NCBI GenBank assembly: GCA_017347485.1
Contig: AP021857.1
Coordinates: forward strand, 2,771,390-2,835,389
Direction: 5' to 3'
Source: Candidatus Desulfobacillus denitrificans
Lineage (GTDB): Bacteria > Pseudomonadota > Gammaproteobacteria > Burkholderiales > Rhodocyclaceae
DNA: 64,000 nucleotides
Shown here: positions 45,428 to 56,457 of the stretch, piece by piece
Numbering within the stretch: the first letter of the stretch is position 1
Layout: every line of letters starts with the position of its first letter
Translations under genes and position numbers: made by a program
The notes under the pieces: generated by a model
The model's database searches: none
Seen by the model: the letters and a program-made list of their open reading frames with translations, nothing else
Told to the model about the DNA's origin: nothing

Positions 45428-45970
45428 GTGGCAGATCCGGCTGCGCCCCTGCGCATCCTCGGCATCGACCCGGGACTCCGGATCACCGGGTTTGGCATCA
45501 TCGAGAAGGCCGGCAGCCGGCTTGCCTATGTCGCCAGCGGCTGCGTGAAGACGCCGGAGGACGGCAGCCTGCCGCTGCGCCTGAAGACCATCCTCGGCGG
45601 CCTGCGCGAGGTGATCGCCGAGCACCGGCCGCAGCAGATCGCCGTCGAGATCGTCTTCGTCAACGTCAATCCGCAGTCCACCCTGCTGCTCGGCCAGGCG
45701 CGCGGCGCCGCCATCTGCGCCGCGGTCGACGCCGACCTGCCGATCGCCGAGTACACCGCCCTGCAGGTCAAGCAGTCGGTGGTCGGCAACGGCCATGCCG
45801 CCAAGGAGCAGGTGCAGCACATGGTGCGGCGCCTGCTCGCCCTGCCCGGCGACCCCAGGCCGGATGCGGCCGACGCGCTGGCCTGCGCCATCTGCCACGC
45901 CCACGGCGGCCAGGGCCTGGGGGCGCTGCCCACCGCCGGCCTGAGCGTGCGCCGGGGCCGCCTCCGCTAG
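45428..45970 (+). CDS. ruvC: Crossover junction endodeoxyribonuclease RuvC
   Basis: RuvC cleaves Holliday junctions during recombination. The 180-residue protein has acidic active-site residues in [14 protein letters not shown] (Asp), [22 protein letters not shown] (Glu) and [17 protein letters not shown] (Asp pair). The family's usual E-Q-V-F reads E-I-V-F here. The start is GTG at 45428, six bases after the yebC stop; the longer frame upstream is shadow sequence of yebC. Confidence 0.95.
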   Translation: MADPAAPLRILGIDPGLRITGFGIIEKAGSRLAYVASGCVKTPEDGSLPLRLKTILGGLREVIAEHRPQQIAVEIVFVNVNPQSTLLLGQARGAAICAAVDADLPIAEYTALQVKQSVVGNGHAAKEQVQHMVRRLLALPGDPRPDAADALACAICHAHGGQGLGALPTAGLSVRRGRLR

Positions 45971-45979
45971 CCTCCGCAC

Positions 45980-46025
45980 GGGCAGGGCCGCCGCCATCAT
46001 CCAAACGGATGATGCGCGCCCCCTG
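45980..46025. repeat. Imperfect hairpin between ruvC and ruvA
   Basis: CATCATCC (45995-46002) and GGATGATG (46007-46014) form a perfect 8-bp stem with loop AAAC, flanked by an outer GGCAGGG/CCCTGCC pairing. No T tract follows, so it is not a typical terminator. Confidence 0.5.
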
Positions 46026-46046
46026 CCGGCGCTGTCTAATGACACC

Positions 46047-46125
46047 TGCAAGCAAGCGCATCCTCCTTTGCACGTTTTCACACACGCCGTCCGTGTGCCC
46101 AGCGCCCGCAAGGGCGCTTTTTTTT
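46047..46125 (+). ncRNA. Candidate small RNA or leader ending in a strong terminator
   Basis: The stretch contains an unpaired-looking CCTCCTTT (perfect complement of a Shine-Dalgarno sequence), a CACACG/CGTGTG hairpin (46081-46097) and a perfect terminator (46101-46125). A weak TCTAAT box lies at 46035-46040. It could be a trans-acting RNA using an anti-ribosome-site seed, or only the ruvC 3' end. Confidence 0.35.
46101..46125 (+). terminator. Rho-independent terminator upstream of ruvA
   Basis: Stem GCGCCC/GGGCGC (46102-46107 and 46112-46117), extended by an A-T pair, with loop GCAA and eight T residues (46118-46125). It lies 44 bases before the ruvA start. Confidence 0.9.
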
Positions 46126-46169
46126 GCCGCTGCCGCTACAATTCCCCACCCCACTCGCGGAAAGCCCAC

Positions 46170-46745
46170 ATGATCGGCCGCCTCACCGGCATCCTCGTCG
46201 AAAAGAACCCGCCGCAGATCACGCTGGACGTGGCTGGCGTCGGCTACGAGGTCGATGTGCCCATGAGCACCTTCTACAACCTGCCGGCCGCCGGCGAGAA
46301 GGTCAGCCTGCACACCCACCTGGCGGTGCGCGAGGACGCGCACCAGCTGTTCGGCTTCGCCACGGAGGCCGAGCGCAGCGCCTTCCGCCAGCTGCTGAAG
46401 ATCTCCGGCATCGGCGCGCGCACGGCGCTGGCGGTGCTCTCCGGCCTGTCGGTGGCCGAACTGGCCCAGGCGGTGGCGGCGCAGGAGACCGGCCGCCTGA
46501 CGAAGATCCCCGGCATCGGCAAGAAGACGGCGGAGCGCCTGCTGCTGGAACTGCGCGACAGGATGAAGGGCATCGCCGCCGTCGCGCCGGTCGCCACGGC
46601 CGGCGCGGCGAACGACATCCTCAACGCCCTGCTGGCGCTGGGCTACAACGAGCGCGAGGCGCAGGCGGCGCTGAAGGCCCTGCCCGCCGATGTCTCCGTT
46701 TCCGACGGCATCCGCCAGGCGCTGAAGTCGTTGTCCAAGGCCTGA
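46170..46745 (+). CDS. ruvA: Holliday junction branch migration protein RuvA
   Basis: RuvA binds the four-way junction and loads RuvB. The 191 residues comprise an OB-fold domain ([35 protein letters not shown]), tandem helix-hairpin-helix motifs ([38 protein letters not shown]) and a C-terminal RuvB-binding helical domain ([24 protein letters not shown]). A strong terminator separates it from ruvC, so it probably has its own promoter. Confidence 0.97.
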   Translation: MIGRLTGILVEKNPPQITLDVAGVGYEVDVPMSTFYNLPAAGEKVSLHTHLAVREDAHQLFGFATEAERSAFRQLLKISGIGARTALAVLSGLSVAELAQAVAAQETGRLTKIPGIGKKTAERLLLELRDRMKGIAAVAPVATAGAANDILNALLALGYNEREAQAALKALPADVSVSDGIRQALKSLSKA

Positions 46746-46776
46746 TCCGGCGGCACACGGGTACAATCCCCGCAGC

Positions 46777-47822
46777 ATGGACAACAAACGCATCGCCCGC
46801 ATCGTTCTCGTCGCCCTGCTGGCGATTGGCTGCTTCCTGATCCTGCGGCCCTTCGTCGCCGCCATCCTGTTCGCCGCCATCGTCTGCGTCACCACCTGGC
46901 CGCTGCATGCCTGGCTGCTCGGCCGCCTCGGCAACCGGCCGGCGTTCGCCTCCACGCTCATGATCCTGCTGCTGATGCTGGTGGTGCTGCTGCCGATGTT
47001 CTTCCTCGCCGCCAGCGTCGCCGACGCCGTGCCGCTGCTGGTCGGCAAGCTGCGCGCCTTCGTCGAGCACGCCGCCGTCGCCCCGCCGGACTGGCTCGCG
47101 CGCATTCCGCTCGCCGGCGAACAGCTCGACGAATACTGGCGCCGCCTCGCCGCCAGCCGCGAGGAGCTCAACGTCCTGCTCAAGCAGTTCTACGACCCGA
47201 CGCGCCGGCTGCTGCTCAGGCTGGTCACCCTCACCGGCGAGGGCCTGCTGCAGCTGGTGCTGGTGCTGTTCATCGCCTTCTTCTTCTACCGCGACGGCCC
47301 GCTGCTGGCGGAGCGCCTGAGAAGCGGCAGCCACATGCTGGCCGACGAGCTGGGCGACCAGATGCTGGCGCTGACGCGCAGCACCGTCATGGGCGTCATG
47401 GTCGGCATCGTCGGCACCGCCGCGGCCCAGGCGCTGGTGGCGCTGGCCGGCTTCCTCATCGCCGGCGTGCCCGGCGCCATGCTGCTCGCCGCGGCGACTT
47501 TTTTCCTGTCGATGATCCCGGTCGGGCCGCCGCTGATCTGGGGCGGCGCCGCCTTCTGGCTCTACGACCAGGGCCAGACCGGCTGGGCGATCTTCATGGC
47601 GGTGTATGGCATCGCCGTCATCAGCAGCGTGGACAACTTCGTCAAGCCGCTGCTCATCAGCCGCACCGCCAGCCTGCCGATCCTGCTGATCGCGCTGGGT
47701 GTCTTCGGCGGCGTGCTCGCCTTCGGCTTCATCGGCATCTTCCTCGGCCCGGTGCTGCTGGCCCTCGGCCTGGTGCTGGCCGAAAAATGGACCGCCGCCC
47801 AGGCGGCCGCCGCGCCGCAGCC

Positions 47823-47826
<4 letters not shown>
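46777..47826 (+). CDS. AI-2E (PerM/YdiK-type) family transporter
   Basis: This membrane protein of 349 residues has about eight hydrophobic segments ([35 protein letters not shown] at the N-terminus). The family's conserved C-terminal part reads [23 protein letters not shown] and [52 protein letters not shown]. Members have been called autoinducer-2 exporters, but most have unknown substrates. It lies between ruvA and ruvB; its stop overlaps the ruvB start. Confidence 0.88.
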
Positions 47827-48860
<1,034 letters not shown>

Positions 48861-48916
48861 CCCCGCTTCGCCGCCGGCGCGCTCATCGGCACGAGCCCCC
48901 TGAGGTAAAATGCCGC

Positions 48917-49342
48917 ATGCCGCCCGTCAACGAAACCGCGCCCGGCCCGTTCATCCTTCCGCTGCGCGTGTATTACGAGGACACCGATACGGCCGGGATC
49001 GTGTATTACGCCAACTACCTGCGCTACCTCGATCGGGGACGCACCGAGTGGCTGCGCGCGCTGGGCGTCGAACAGCTGCGGCTGGCGGAGGAGACCGGCA
49101 TCGTCTTCGCCGTGCGCTCGCTGAACATCGAATACCTGAAGCCGGCGCGCCTCGACGACCGGCTCGCCGTGCTGACGGAACTGACTTTGGCCGGCCGCGC
49201 CCAGGTCATGCTGAAGCAATGGATTGAACGCGGCGGCGAAACCCTGGTCGAAGCCACCGTGCGCGTCGCCTGCCTCGATGCGAAAAAAATGAAGCCGGCC
49301 GCCCTGCCGGCAGTAATCAGAAGAAAGATGGGAGCGTCATGA
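48917..49342 (+). CDS. ybgC: Tol-Pal-associated acyl-CoA thioesterase YbgC
   Basis: This hotdog-fold thioesterase of 141 residues reads [35 protein letters not shown], with the catalytic Asp of the 4-hydroxybenzoyl-CoA thioesterase-like motif. Homologues hydrolyse short or long acyl-CoA/ACP thioesters and associate with the Tol-Pal operon. It is first in the operon and overlaps tolQ by 4 bases. A dispersed motif copy lies inside at 49165. Confidence 0.94.
   Translation: MPPVNETAPGPFILPLRVYYEDTDTAGIVYYANYLRYLDRGRTEWLRALGVEQLRLAEETGIVFAVRSLNIEYLKPARLDDRLAVLTELTLAGRAQVMLKQWIERGGETLVEATVRVACLDAKKMKPAALPAVIRRKMGAS
49165..49188 (-). repeat. Dispersed motif AAAGTCAGTC-N8-ACGGCG, one mismatch
   Basis: Inside ybgC. 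The first block reads AAAGTCAGTT; the gap on the motif strand is CCGTCAGC. Confidence 0.7.
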
Positions 49343-50016
49343 ACGTCACCACGGATCTGTCCATCATTTCCCTCATCGCCAACGCCAGCGTGCTGGTCAA
49401 GGGCGTCATGCTGCTGCTGGCGGCGGTGTCCTTCATGTCCTGGTACTGGATCTTCCGCAAGTGGTTCACCATCCGCGACGCGCGCGCCAAGACCGACCAG
49501 TTCGAGCGCGACTTCTGGAGCGGCGGCGACCTCAACGCCCTGTTCCAGAGCGCGGTGAACGACCGCCACAGCGCCGGCGCGCTGGAGCGCATCTTCGAGG
49601 CCGGCTACCGCGAATTTACCAAGCTGCGCGGCCAGAAATCGCTCGATCCGGCCAGCATCGTCGACGGTTCGCGCCGCGCCATGCGCGCCACCTACCAGCG
49701 CGAGATGGACCACCTCGAGGCGCACCTCGCCTTCCTCGCCTCGGTCGGCTCGGTCAGCCCCTACGTCGGCCTGTTCGGCACGGTGTGGGGCATCATGAAC
49801 GCCTTCCGCGGACTGGCCAACGTCAGCTCCGCCACCCTGGCCCACGTCGCGCCGGGCATCGCCGAGGCGCTGGTGGCCACCGCCATCGGCCTGTTCGCCG
49901 CCATCCCCGCCGTGGTCGCCTACAACCGCTTCGCCCACGACATCGACCGCGTCAGCATCCGCTTCGAGAGTTTCATGGAGGAGTTCTCGAACATCCTGCA
50001 GCGGCAGTTGAGATGA
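49339..50016 (+). CDS. tolQ: Tol-Pal system proton channel subunit TolQ
   Basis: TolQ, with TolR, uses the proton gradient to drive TolA during outer-membrane constriction. The 225-residue protein has three helices: [23 protein letters not shown] near the N-terminus, [23 protein letters not shown] and [25 protein letters not shown]. It is paralogous to ExbB in this window, but its neighbours define it as TolQ. It overlaps tolR by 4 bases. Confidence 0.97.
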   Translation: MNVTTDLSIISLIANASVLVKGVMLLLAAVSFMSWYWIFRKWFTIRDARAKTDQFERDFWSGGDLNALFQSAVNDRHSAGALERIFEAGYREFTKLRGQKSLDPASIVDGSRRAMRATYQREMDHLEAHLAFLASVGSVSPYVGLFGTVWGIMNAFRGLANVSSATLAHVAPGIAEALVATAIGLFAAIPAVVAYNRFAHDIDRVSIRFESFMEEFSNILQRQLR

Positions 50017-50417
50017 GACAGCGGCGGTTGATGAATCAAATTAACGTCGTGCCCTACATCGACGTGATGCTGGTGCTGCTCGTCATCTTCATGGTGACGG
50101 CGCCGCTGATCCAGGTGGCATCGGTGGACGTGCCGACGGTGGGCAAGGCCGCCCAGGCGCCGGTCGACCCCCTGCAGGTGATCGTCAAGGCCGACCAGAC
50201 GCTGGCCTTCCGCGCCACGCCGAACGCCGCGCCGCGCGAGGTTTCGCGCGAGGAGCTGCTGCGCCTGGTGGCCGAGGCGCAGAAGAAGAATCCGCAGCAG
50301 GCGGTGGTCGTCGCCGGCGACAAGAGCGTGCGCTACGAGGCGGTGATGAAGGTGATGGACGACCTGCAGAAGCAACAGGTGGCCCGCGTCGGACTGCTGG
50401 TGCAGCAGGGGCAATGA
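50013..50417 (+). CDS. tolR: Tol-Pal system protein TolR
   Basis: This 134-residue partner of TolQ has [28 protein letters not shown] (membrane helix with the proton-binding Asp near residue 18) and a periplasmic domain ending [35 protein letters not shown]. It overlaps tolQ and tolA by 4 bases each. Confidence 0.96.
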   Translation: MRQRRLMNQINVVPYIDVMLVLLVIFMVTAPLIQVASVDVPTVGKAAQAPVDPLQVIVKADQTLAFRATPNAAPREVSREELLRLVAEAQKKNPQQAVVVAGDKSVRYEAVMKVMDDLQKQQVARVGLLVQQGQ

Positions 50418-51184
50418 ACGCGGTTTTTTTCGAGGACAGGGAAGATCCGGGCAGGAAAGCCTCGGCGATCCTCGCCGCCGTCGTGCACATCGCCCTCGTC
50501 GTGTTCCTCGTGTATGGCGTCCGCTGGCAGACGCGCGCGCCCGAGGCGGTCGAGGTGGAGCTGGTGCGCGCGATGCCGGCGCCGGCGCCCGCCGCGGTCG
50601 CCCCGCCGGAACCCGAACCGGCGCCGGCGCCGAAGGCCGAGCCGAAGCCGGAACCCAAGGTCGAGCCGAAGCCGGCCCCGCCGACCAAGCCGGACATCGC
50701 CCTCAAGGAGAAGGAAAAGCCCAAGGCGAAACCCGAGCCCAGGCCGGAACCGAAGGTCGAGCCGAAGCCGAAACCGGAACCCGACAAGGCCAGCCGGCAA
50801 CTGCTCGACAAGGAGCTGAAGGCACTCGCCGCCGAGCGCGAGAAGCAGATGGCCGCGCAGGAGCTGGCGCAGGTGAAAGCGGCCCAGGCCGCCGCCGCGC
50901 GCAGCAAGGCGGCGGCGGACTACATCGGCCGGATCAAGGGCAAGATCAAGGGCAACATCGTCCTGCCGCCCGACATCAAGGGGAACCCCGAGGCGATCTT
51001 CGATGTCGTACAGCTGCCCAGCGGCGAGATCCTCAGCGTCAAGCTGAAGAAATCCAGCGGCCATGCAGCCTACGACAATGCCATCGAGCGCGCCATCCTC
51101 AAGTCGAGCCCCCTGCCCAAGCCCGAACAGGGCGACCTCTTCAGCCGCAGCCTGGAACTGAAGTTCCGGCCGCTGGAAGATTGA
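50414..51184 (+). CDS. tolA: Cell-envelope protein TolA
   Basis: TolA spans the periplasm from TolQR to Pal/TolB. The 256 residues comprise an N-terminal anchor ([21 protein letters not shown]), a Pro/Lys/Glu repeat region (about 55-125) with repeated [12 protein letters not shown] units, a helical Ala/Lys/Gln-rich stretch and a C-terminal globular domain ([37 protein letters not shown]). Confidence 0.94.
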   Translation: MNAVFFEDREDPGRKASAILAAVVHIALVVFLVYGVRWQTRAPEAVEVELVRAMPAPAPAAVAPPEPEPAPAPKAEPKPEPKVEPKPAPPTKPDIALKEKEKPKAKPEPRPEPKVEPKPKPEPDKASRQLLDKELKALAAEREKQMAAQELAQVKAAQAAAARSKAAADYIGRIKGKIKGNIVLPPDIKGNPEAIFDVVQLPSGEILSVKLKKSSGHAAYDNAIERAILKSSPLPKPEQGDLFSRSLELKFRPLED

Positions 51185-51224
51185 TGGAAATGTATAATTC
51201 CCCGATTACCCACCCAGACCAGCG

Positions 51225-52499
51225 ATGATGACCTTCCTCGCCCGCGCCGTCCTGGCCCTTGCCGTATTCGCCCTGTCCCTCGCCGCCCGCGCCCAGCTCA
51301 CCATCGAGATCACCGGCGCCGGCGCCAACCGCATCCCCATCGCCATCGCCGATTTCGCCGGCGAGCCGGGCGTCGCCCGCGCCGTCGCCATGGTGGTGCG
51401 CGCCGACCTCGAGCGCAGCGGCCTGTTCAAGCTGGTCGAGGCGGGCGCCCCGCTGGCGGAAAACACCGCGGTGAATTTCGCCGACTGGAAGGCACGCGGC
51501 GCCGACGCCCTCGTCGTCGGCAGCGTGCAGCCGGCCGCCAACGGCCGCTTCGAGGTGCGCTTCCGCCTGCACGACGTGCAGAAGCAGGCCTCGCTCGGCG
51601 GCCTCGCCTACGTCATGACCGCCCAGCAGGGCCGCACCACCGGGCACCGCATCGCCGACTACGTCTACGAGAAGCTGCTCGGCGAGCCGGGCATCTTTTC
51701 CACCCGCATCGCCTACGTCGTGAAGAGCGCCGGCCGCTTCGAGCTGCAGATCGCCGACGCCGACGGCATGAACCCGCAGACGGCGCTGGCCTCGAAGGAG
51801 CCGATCATCTCGCCGGCCTGGTCGCCCGACGGCAGCCGCCTCGCCTACGTCTCCTTCGAATCGAAGAAGCCGGTGGTCTACGTGCACTCGCTGGCCAGCG
51901 GCAACCGCCACGTCGCCGCCAACTTCAAGGGCTCCAACTCGGCCCCGGCCTGGTCGCCGGACGGCCGCCGGCTCGCCGTGGTGCTGACCAAGGACGGCGC
52001 CTCGCAGCTCTACTCGGTGAATGCCGACGGCAGCGGCATCGTGCGCCTGGCCTCCTCCAGCGGCATCGACACCGAACCGTTCTTCTCGCCGGACGGCCAG
52101 TTCATCTATTTCACCTCGGACCGCGGCGGCAGCCCGCAGGCCTACCGCGTGCCGGCCGGCGGCGGCGACGCCCAGCGCATCACCTTCGAGGGCAGCTACA
52201 ACGTCACGCCGCGCCTGTCGCCCGACGGCAAGAGCATGGCCTTCGTCACGCGCAACGGCGGGCGCTTCCAGCTCGCCCTGATGGACCTCGCCACGCGCCA
52301 GACGCAGATTCTCACCGAATCGGACAAGGACGAGTCGCCCAGCTTCGCTCCCAACGGCCGCATGATCCTCTACGCCTCCGAGATCGGCGGGCGCGGCGTG
52401 CTCGCCGCCGTGTCCAGCGACGGGCGCGTCAAGCAGAAGCTCTCGGTGCAGGCGGGCGACGTCCGCGAACCGGCCTGGGGCCCTTTCCCGAAACAGTGA
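51225..52499 (+). CDS. tolB: Tol-Pal translocation protein TolB
   Basis: TolB is a periplasmic beta-propeller that binds Pal. The 424-residue protein has a signal peptide (LARAVLALAVFALSLAARA), an N-terminal alpha/beta domain (RIPIAIADFAGEPG) and propeller repeats marked by SPAWSPDGSRLAYVSFES, APAWSPDGRRLAVVL, EPFFSPDGQFIYFTSDRGG and SPSFAPNGRMILYASE. Two ATG codons in a row begin at 51225. A TATAAT sequence at 51193-51198 may add an internal promoter, though no good -35 is seen. Confidence 0.97.
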   Translation: MMTFLARAVLALAVFALSLAARAQLTIEITGAGANRIPIAIADFAGEPGVARAVAMVVRADLERSGLFKLVEAGAPLAENTAVNFADWKARGADALVVGSVQPAANGRFEVRFRLHDVQKQASLGGLAYVMTAQQGRTTGHRIADYVYEKLLGEPGIFSTRIAYVVKSAGRFELQIADADGMNPQTALASKEPIISPAWSPDGSRLAYVSFESKKPVVYVHSLASGNRHVAANFKGSNSAPAWSPDGRRLAVVLTKDGASQLYSVNADGSGIVRLASSSGIDTEPFFSPDGQFIYFTSDRGGSPQAYRVPAGGGDAQRITFEGSYNVTPRLSPDGKSMAFVTRNGGRFQLALMDLATRQTQILTESDKDESPSFAPNGRMILYASEIGGRGVLAAVSSDGRVKQKLSVQAGDVREPAWGPFPKQ

Positions 52500-52518
52500 T
52501 TGCCTATTGGAGATGACG

Positions 52519-53049
52519 ATGCGTAAACAACTGATGATTGTCCTGGGCGTCGCCGCCCTGATCGCCGGCTGCGGCACCACCGGCGAGCCGGAGCAGTCCG
52601 GCGCCCCGGTGGAGGACCGCGACGCCAAGCGGGTCGACGGCACCCAGGTCAAGCCGGTGACCACGGATGACCAGCTCGGCTCGGCGCTGGCTGCCACCCG
52701 CCAGGGCGTGCTGGCCAAGCGCAGCGTGTTCTTCGACTACGACAGCTACGTCATCAAGGACGAATACAAGTCGCTGGTCGAGGCGCATGCCAAGTTCCTC
52801 GTTGCCAACCCGAAGGTGAAGATGCTGATCCAGGGCAACGCCGACGAGCGCGGCAGCCGCGAGTACAACCTGGCGCTCGGCCAGAAGCGGGCCGAGGCCC
52901 TGCGCAAGATGCTCGCCCTGCTCGGCGCCCGCGAGGACCAGATCGAGGCCGTCAGCCTGGGCGAGGAGAAGCCGCGCTGCAGCGAATCGAACGAGGCCTG
53001 CTGGTCGCAGAACCGCCGCGACGACATGCTCTATACCGGCGAGTTCTAA
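52519..53049 (+). CDS. pal: Peptidoglycan-associated lipoprotein Pal
   Basis: Pal is an outer-membrane lipoprotein that binds peptidoglycan. The 176-residue protein has a lipoprotein signal (LMIVLGVAALIAGC) and an OmpA-like domain (SVFFDYDSYVIKDEYKSLVEAHAKFL ... IQGNADERGSREYNLALGQKRAEALRKML) with diaminopimelate-binding Asp and Arg. The start at 52519 is chosen because GGAG lies six bases upstream; two earlier in-frame starts (52507, 52513) would overlap it. Confidence 0.97.
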   Translation: MRKQLMIVLGVAALIAGCGTTGEPEQSGAPVEDRDAKRVDGTQVKPVTTDDQLGSALAATRQGVLAKRSVFFDYDSYVIKDEYKSLVEAHAKFLVANPKVKMLIQGNADERGSREYNLALGQKRAEALRKMLALLGAREDQIEAVSLGEEKPRCSESNEACWSQNRRDDMLYTGEF

Positions 53050-53052
53050 GGC

Positions 53053-53799
53053 ATGAAGCGCCGCCTGGCCGCCCTGCTCCTCGTCGCCGCCCTGCCGGCC
53101 CAGGCGGCGCTGTTCGACGACGAGGAGGCGCGCAAGCGCATCGAGCAGCTGCGAACCGAAGTCAATGCCAGGATGGACAAGCTGGAAGCCGCCTCGCGCG
53201 GCCAGATCGATCTGGCCAACCAGATCGAGGCGCTGAAGGCCGAGGTCGCCAAGCTGCGCGGCCAGGTGGAGGTGCTGAGCAACGAAGTCGAGTCGACGCA
53301 GAAGCGCCAGAAGGACTTCTACATCGACCTCGACAACCGCCTGCGCAAGCTGGAGCCGCAGGCCGGCGCCGAGGGCAAGCCCGCCGACGTCAAGCCCGCC
53401 GTCGATCCGGCGGCGGAATCGCGCGACTACGAGGCGGCGCTCAACCTCTTCAAGGCCGGCAAGCACAAGGACGCGCTGGGCGCCTTCCTCGCCTTCATCA
53501 AGGCCTACCCGGCCAGCCCCTTCCTGCCTTCGGCGCATTACTGGGCCGGCAGCGCGCATTACCAGCTCGGCGAGTACAAGAAGGCCATCGAGCAGTTCGT
53601 CAAGCTGGCCGCCACCTGGCCGGACGACGCCAAGGCGCCGGACGCGCTGCTGGGCGAGGCCAACTGCCAGCAGGAATCCGGCGATGCCAAGGGCGCGAGA
53701 AAAACGCTGGAAACCCTCGTCGAAAAATATCCCGCCAGCGCCGCCGCCGCCGTCGCCAAGCAGCGCCTGTCGGCCCGCCCGCCACCCAAGAAGAAGTAA
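53053..53799 (+). CDS. cpoB: Cell division coordinator CpoB (YbgF)
   Basis: CpoB is a periplasmic protein that couples peptidoglycan synthesis with Tol-driven outer-membrane constriction. The 248 residues comprise a signal peptide (LAALLLVAALPAQA), an N-terminal coiled-coil trimerisation region (about 25-100) and a C-terminal TPR domain (DYEAALNLFKAGKHKDALGAFLAFIKAYPASPFLPSAHYWAGSAHYQLGEYKKAIEQF). It follows pal by 3 bases. Confidence 0.95.
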   Translation: MKRRLAALLLVAALPAQAALFDDEEARKRIEQLRTEVNARMDKLEAASRGQIDLANQIEALKAEVAKLRGQVEVLSNEVESTQKRQKDFYIDLDNRLRKLEPQAGAEGKPADVKPAVDPAAESRDYEAALNLFKAGKHKDALGAFLAFIKAYPASPFLPSAHYWAGSAHYQLGEYKKAIEQFVKLAATWPDDAKAPDALLGEANCQQESGDAKGARKTLETLVEKYPASAAAAVAKQRLSARPPPKKK

Positions 53800-53834
53800 G
53801 CGGCGGGGCGTCCCGCCGCCCCGCTGATGCTGAC

Positions 53835-54488
53835 ATGCCCGACCACGCCGCCACGCTCCGCGTCAGCGAAATCTTCCATTCCCTGCAGGGCGAGAGCAGC
53901 CGTGCCGGCCTGCCGACGGTATTCGTGCGGCTGACCGGCTGCCCGCTGCGCTGCGCCTGGTGCGACACCGACTACGCCTTCAGCGGCGGCGAAACGATGA
54001 CGCTCGGCGACGTGCTGATCGAGGTGGCGAGGCACGGCGCGCGGCAGGTCTGCGTCACCGGCGGCGAACCGCTGGCGCAGAAGGCCTGCCTGCCGCTGCT
54101 CACGGCGCTCTGCGACGCCGGCTACTCGGTGTCCCTCGAGACCAGCGGCGCGCTGGACATCGCGCAGGTCGACCCGCGCGTCTCGCGCATCATGGACCTC
54201 AAGGCGCCGGCCTCCGGCGAGGCGGAACGCAACCATTGGGAGAACCTCGACCGGCTCACTGCGCGCGACGAACTGAAGATCGTGCTGGCCGACGCGGCGG
54301 ATTACGCATGGGCGCGCCAGGCAATCCGCGAGCGCAAGCTCGATGCGATCTGTCCGGTGCTGCTCTCGCCGGTGGCCGGGACGCTCGATCCGAAACGGCT
54401 GGCCGAGTGGGTGCTGCGCGACCGCCTGCCGGTGCGCGTGCAGCTGCAGCTGCACAAGATCATTTGGGGCACGGAGCGGGGAAGGTGA
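53835..54488 (+). CDS. queE: 7-carboxy-7-deazaguanine synthase
   Basis: QueE is a radical-SAM enzyme of queuosine biosynthesis that forms the deazaguanine ring. The 217-residue protein has the cluster motif C-x3-C-x2-C in [16 protein letters not shown] (about residues 37-50), an N-terminal [20 protein letters not shown] and a [16 protein letters not shown] stretch for SAM binding. It lies just before queC, as in many proteobacteria, and after tol-pal-cpoB. Confidence 0.96.
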   Translation: MPDHAATLRVSEIFHSLQGESSRAGLPTVFVRLTGCPLRCAWCDTDYAFSGGETMTLGDVLIEVARHGARQVCVTGGEPLAQKACLPLLTALCDAGYSVSLETSGALDIAQVDPRVSRIMDLKAPASGEAERNHWENLDRLTARDELKIVLADAADYAWARQAIRERKLDAICPVLLSPVAGTLDPKRLAEWVLRDRLPVRVQLQLHKIIWGTERGR

Positions 54489-54492
54489 GCGG

Positions 54493-55176
54493 ATGACCGT
54501 GAAACGCGCGGTGGTGCTGCTCTCCGGCGGCCTCGATTCGGCCACCACCCTGGCCATCGCCCGCAGCGAAGGCTATGCCTGCCATGCGCTGTCGGTGGCC
54601 TACGGCCAGCGCCATGTCGCGGAGCTGACGGCTGCCGCCCGCGTGGCCGCGGCGCTGGGCGCCCGCGAGCATCGCGTCGTGGACGTCGACCTCGGCCAGT
54701 TCGGCGGTTCCGCCCTGACCGACCGCAGCATCGACGTGCCGATGCGCGGCGTGCAGGCAGGCATTCCCGCCACCTACGTGCCGGCGCGCAACACCGTCAT
54801 GCTGTCGCTGGCGCTGGCCTGGGCCGAGGTGCTCGGCGCCCGGAACATCTTCGTCGGCGTGAACGCCGTCGACTATTCCGGCTATCCCGACTGCCGGCCG
54901 GAATACATCGCCGCCTTCGAGACGATGGCCAACCTCGCCACCAAGGCCGCCGTCGAGGGGGCGCGGCTCTCCATCCATGCGCCGCTGATCGCCCTCTCCA
55001 AGGCCGAGATCATCCGCCGCGGCACGGCCTTGGGCGTCGATTACGCCCTCACCGTCTCCTGCTACCAGGCCGATGCCGCGGGCGCCGCCTGCGGCCTGTG
55101 CGATTCCTGCCGCCTGCGGCGCGCCGGTTTCGCGGCGGCCGGGCTGCCGGATCCGACGCGCTACCTGACTGCTTGA
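54493..55176 (+). CDS. queC: 7-cyano-7-deazaguanine synthase
   Basis: QueC uses ATP and ammonia to convert CDG to preQ0. The 227-residue protein has the PP-loop [13 protein letters not shown] near the N-terminus, [21 protein letters not shown], and the C-terminal zinc cluster [24 protein letters not shown]. The ATG at 54493 follows the queE stop by 4 bases; the upstream extension of the frame is shadow sequence. Confidence 0.97.
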   Translation: MTVKRAVVLLSGGLDSATTLAIARSEGYACHALSVAYGQRHVAELTAAARVAAALGAREHRVVDVDLGQFGGSALTDRSIDVPMRGVQAGIPATYVPARNTVMLSLALAWAEVLGARNIFVGVNAVDYSGYPDCRPEYIAAFETMANLATKAAVEGARLSIHAPLIALSKAEIIRRGTALGVDYALTVSCYQADAAGAACGLCDSCRLRRAGFAAAGLPDPTRYLTA

Positions 55177-55290
55177 GAAATGAAATACACGCCGATTATG
55201 CGCGGCGAAACAAGACTGATCCACGTTGCGATCATTTTCACTAAAATCCGGGGCTTGCGCATCGGCAGCACGCGCGGCTAGGAGGCATCA

Positions 55291-56400
55291 ATGGAATTCA
55301 CGATTCACCAGCAGGTGCTGACGATCGTCTTCGTCGTGGCGCTCATCATGGGCGCCATCGCCAACAAGACCAACTTCTGCACCATGGGCGCCGTTTCCGA
55401 CTGGGTCAACATGGGCGACACCGGACGCTTGCGCGCCTGGCTGTTCGCCATCGCGGTGGCCATCCTCGGCGTGGCGGCACTGACCGGCCTGGGGCTCGCC
55501 AGCATCGGCAACAGCACCTTCCCGCCCTATCGCACGCCGAATTTCGCCTGGCTGCGCTACCTGCTCGGCGGCCTGATGTTCGGCGTCGGCATGACGCTGG
55601 CCTCGGGCTGCGGCAACAAGACCCTGTTGCGCATCGGCGCCGGCAACCTCAAGTCGCTGGTCGTGCTGGTGATTGCCTCGATCTGCGCCTACCTCATGCT
55701 GTGGACCGAGTTCTACGCCCAGGTCTTCCATTCCTGGATCAGCGCCACCACCATCGACCTCGGCAAGTCGGGCATGCAGAGCCAGGCCATCAGCGAATTC
55801 TTCGGTGCCGGCAGCGGATCGCAGGTCGCCACCGGCGCCATCATCGGCCTGGCCCTGGCGGCCTTCGCCTTCGTCTCGAAGGACTTCCGCGGCAGCTTCG
55901 ACAACGTCCTCGCCGGGCTGACGATCGGCCTCGCCGTGGTGATCGGCTGGTACGTCACCGGCGGTTCGATGGGAACCGCCTGGAAGGAATGGGCGGAAAT
56001 GGCCGACGTGGTGCCGAGCCGCGTCGAGGTGCAGTCCTTCACCTTCATCAGCCCGATGGGCGACAGCGTCCGCTATCTGATGGACCCGGCCAACTTCGCC
56101 AACATCAACTTCGGCATCACGGCGCTGACCGGCGTCATCGTCGGCTCCTTCCTCTATGCCCTGCTCTCCGGCAACTTCCGCATCGAGTGGTTTGCCTCCG
56201 GCGGCGACTTCCTCAGCCACGCCATCGGCGCCGTGCTGATGGGTATCGGCGGCGTGCTGTCGATGGGCTGCACCATCGGCCAGGGCATCACCGGCGTGTC
56301 GACCCTGGCGATGGGCTCCTTCCTGACCCTCTTCGCCATCGTCGCCGGCGCCGCCGCGACCATGAAATTCCAGTACTGGCGCATGATGCAGGAGGCATAA
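55291..56400 (+). CDS. YeeE/YedE-family (TsuA-type) sulfur-compound transporter
   Basis: This 369-residue membrane protein has two related halves and about nine to ten helices. Conserved Cys residues of the family appear in NKTNFCTMGAVSDWVNMGD (first half), TLASGCGNKTLLRIG and GVLSMGCTIGQGITGVSTLAMGS. TsuA proteins import thiosulfate through such Cys residues; others carry selenium or sulfur groups. No TusA-like partner gene lies beside it. The ATG at 55291 has AGGAGG upstream. The substrate here is inferred only from the family. Confidence 0.88.
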   Translation: MEFTIHQQVLTIVFVVALIMGAIANKTNFCTMGAVSDWVNMGDTGRLRAWLFAIAVAILGVAALTGLGLASIGNSTFPPYRTPNFAWLRYLLGGLMFGVGMTLASGCGNKTLLRIGAGNLKSLVVLVIASICAYLMLWTEFYAQVFHSWISATTIDLGKSGMQSQAISEFFGAGSGSQVATGAIIGLALAAFAFVSKDFRGSFDNVLAGLTIGLAVVIGWYVTGGSMGTAWKEWAEMADVVPSRVEVQSFTFISPMGDSVRYLMDPANFANINFGITALTGVIVGSFLYALLSGNFRIEWFASGGDFLSHAIGAVLMGIGGVLSMGCTIGQGITGVSTLAMGSFLTLFAIVAGAAATMKFQYWRMMQEA

Positions 56401-56413
56401 AGCCACTGAAAAA

Positions 56414-56442
56414 TTGACACCGCACAGGCCGGCTTCTATAAT
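56414..56442 (+). promoter_or_regulatory. Consensus sigma-70 promoter of tRNA-Lys
   Basis: A perfect TTGACA (56414-56419), 17-base spacer and perfect TATAAT (56437-56442) are followed by a GC-rich GCGCGGCT discriminator, as in stringently controlled stable-RNA promoters. Confidence 0.9.
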
Positions 56443-56457
56443 GCGCGGCTCTTTCGG

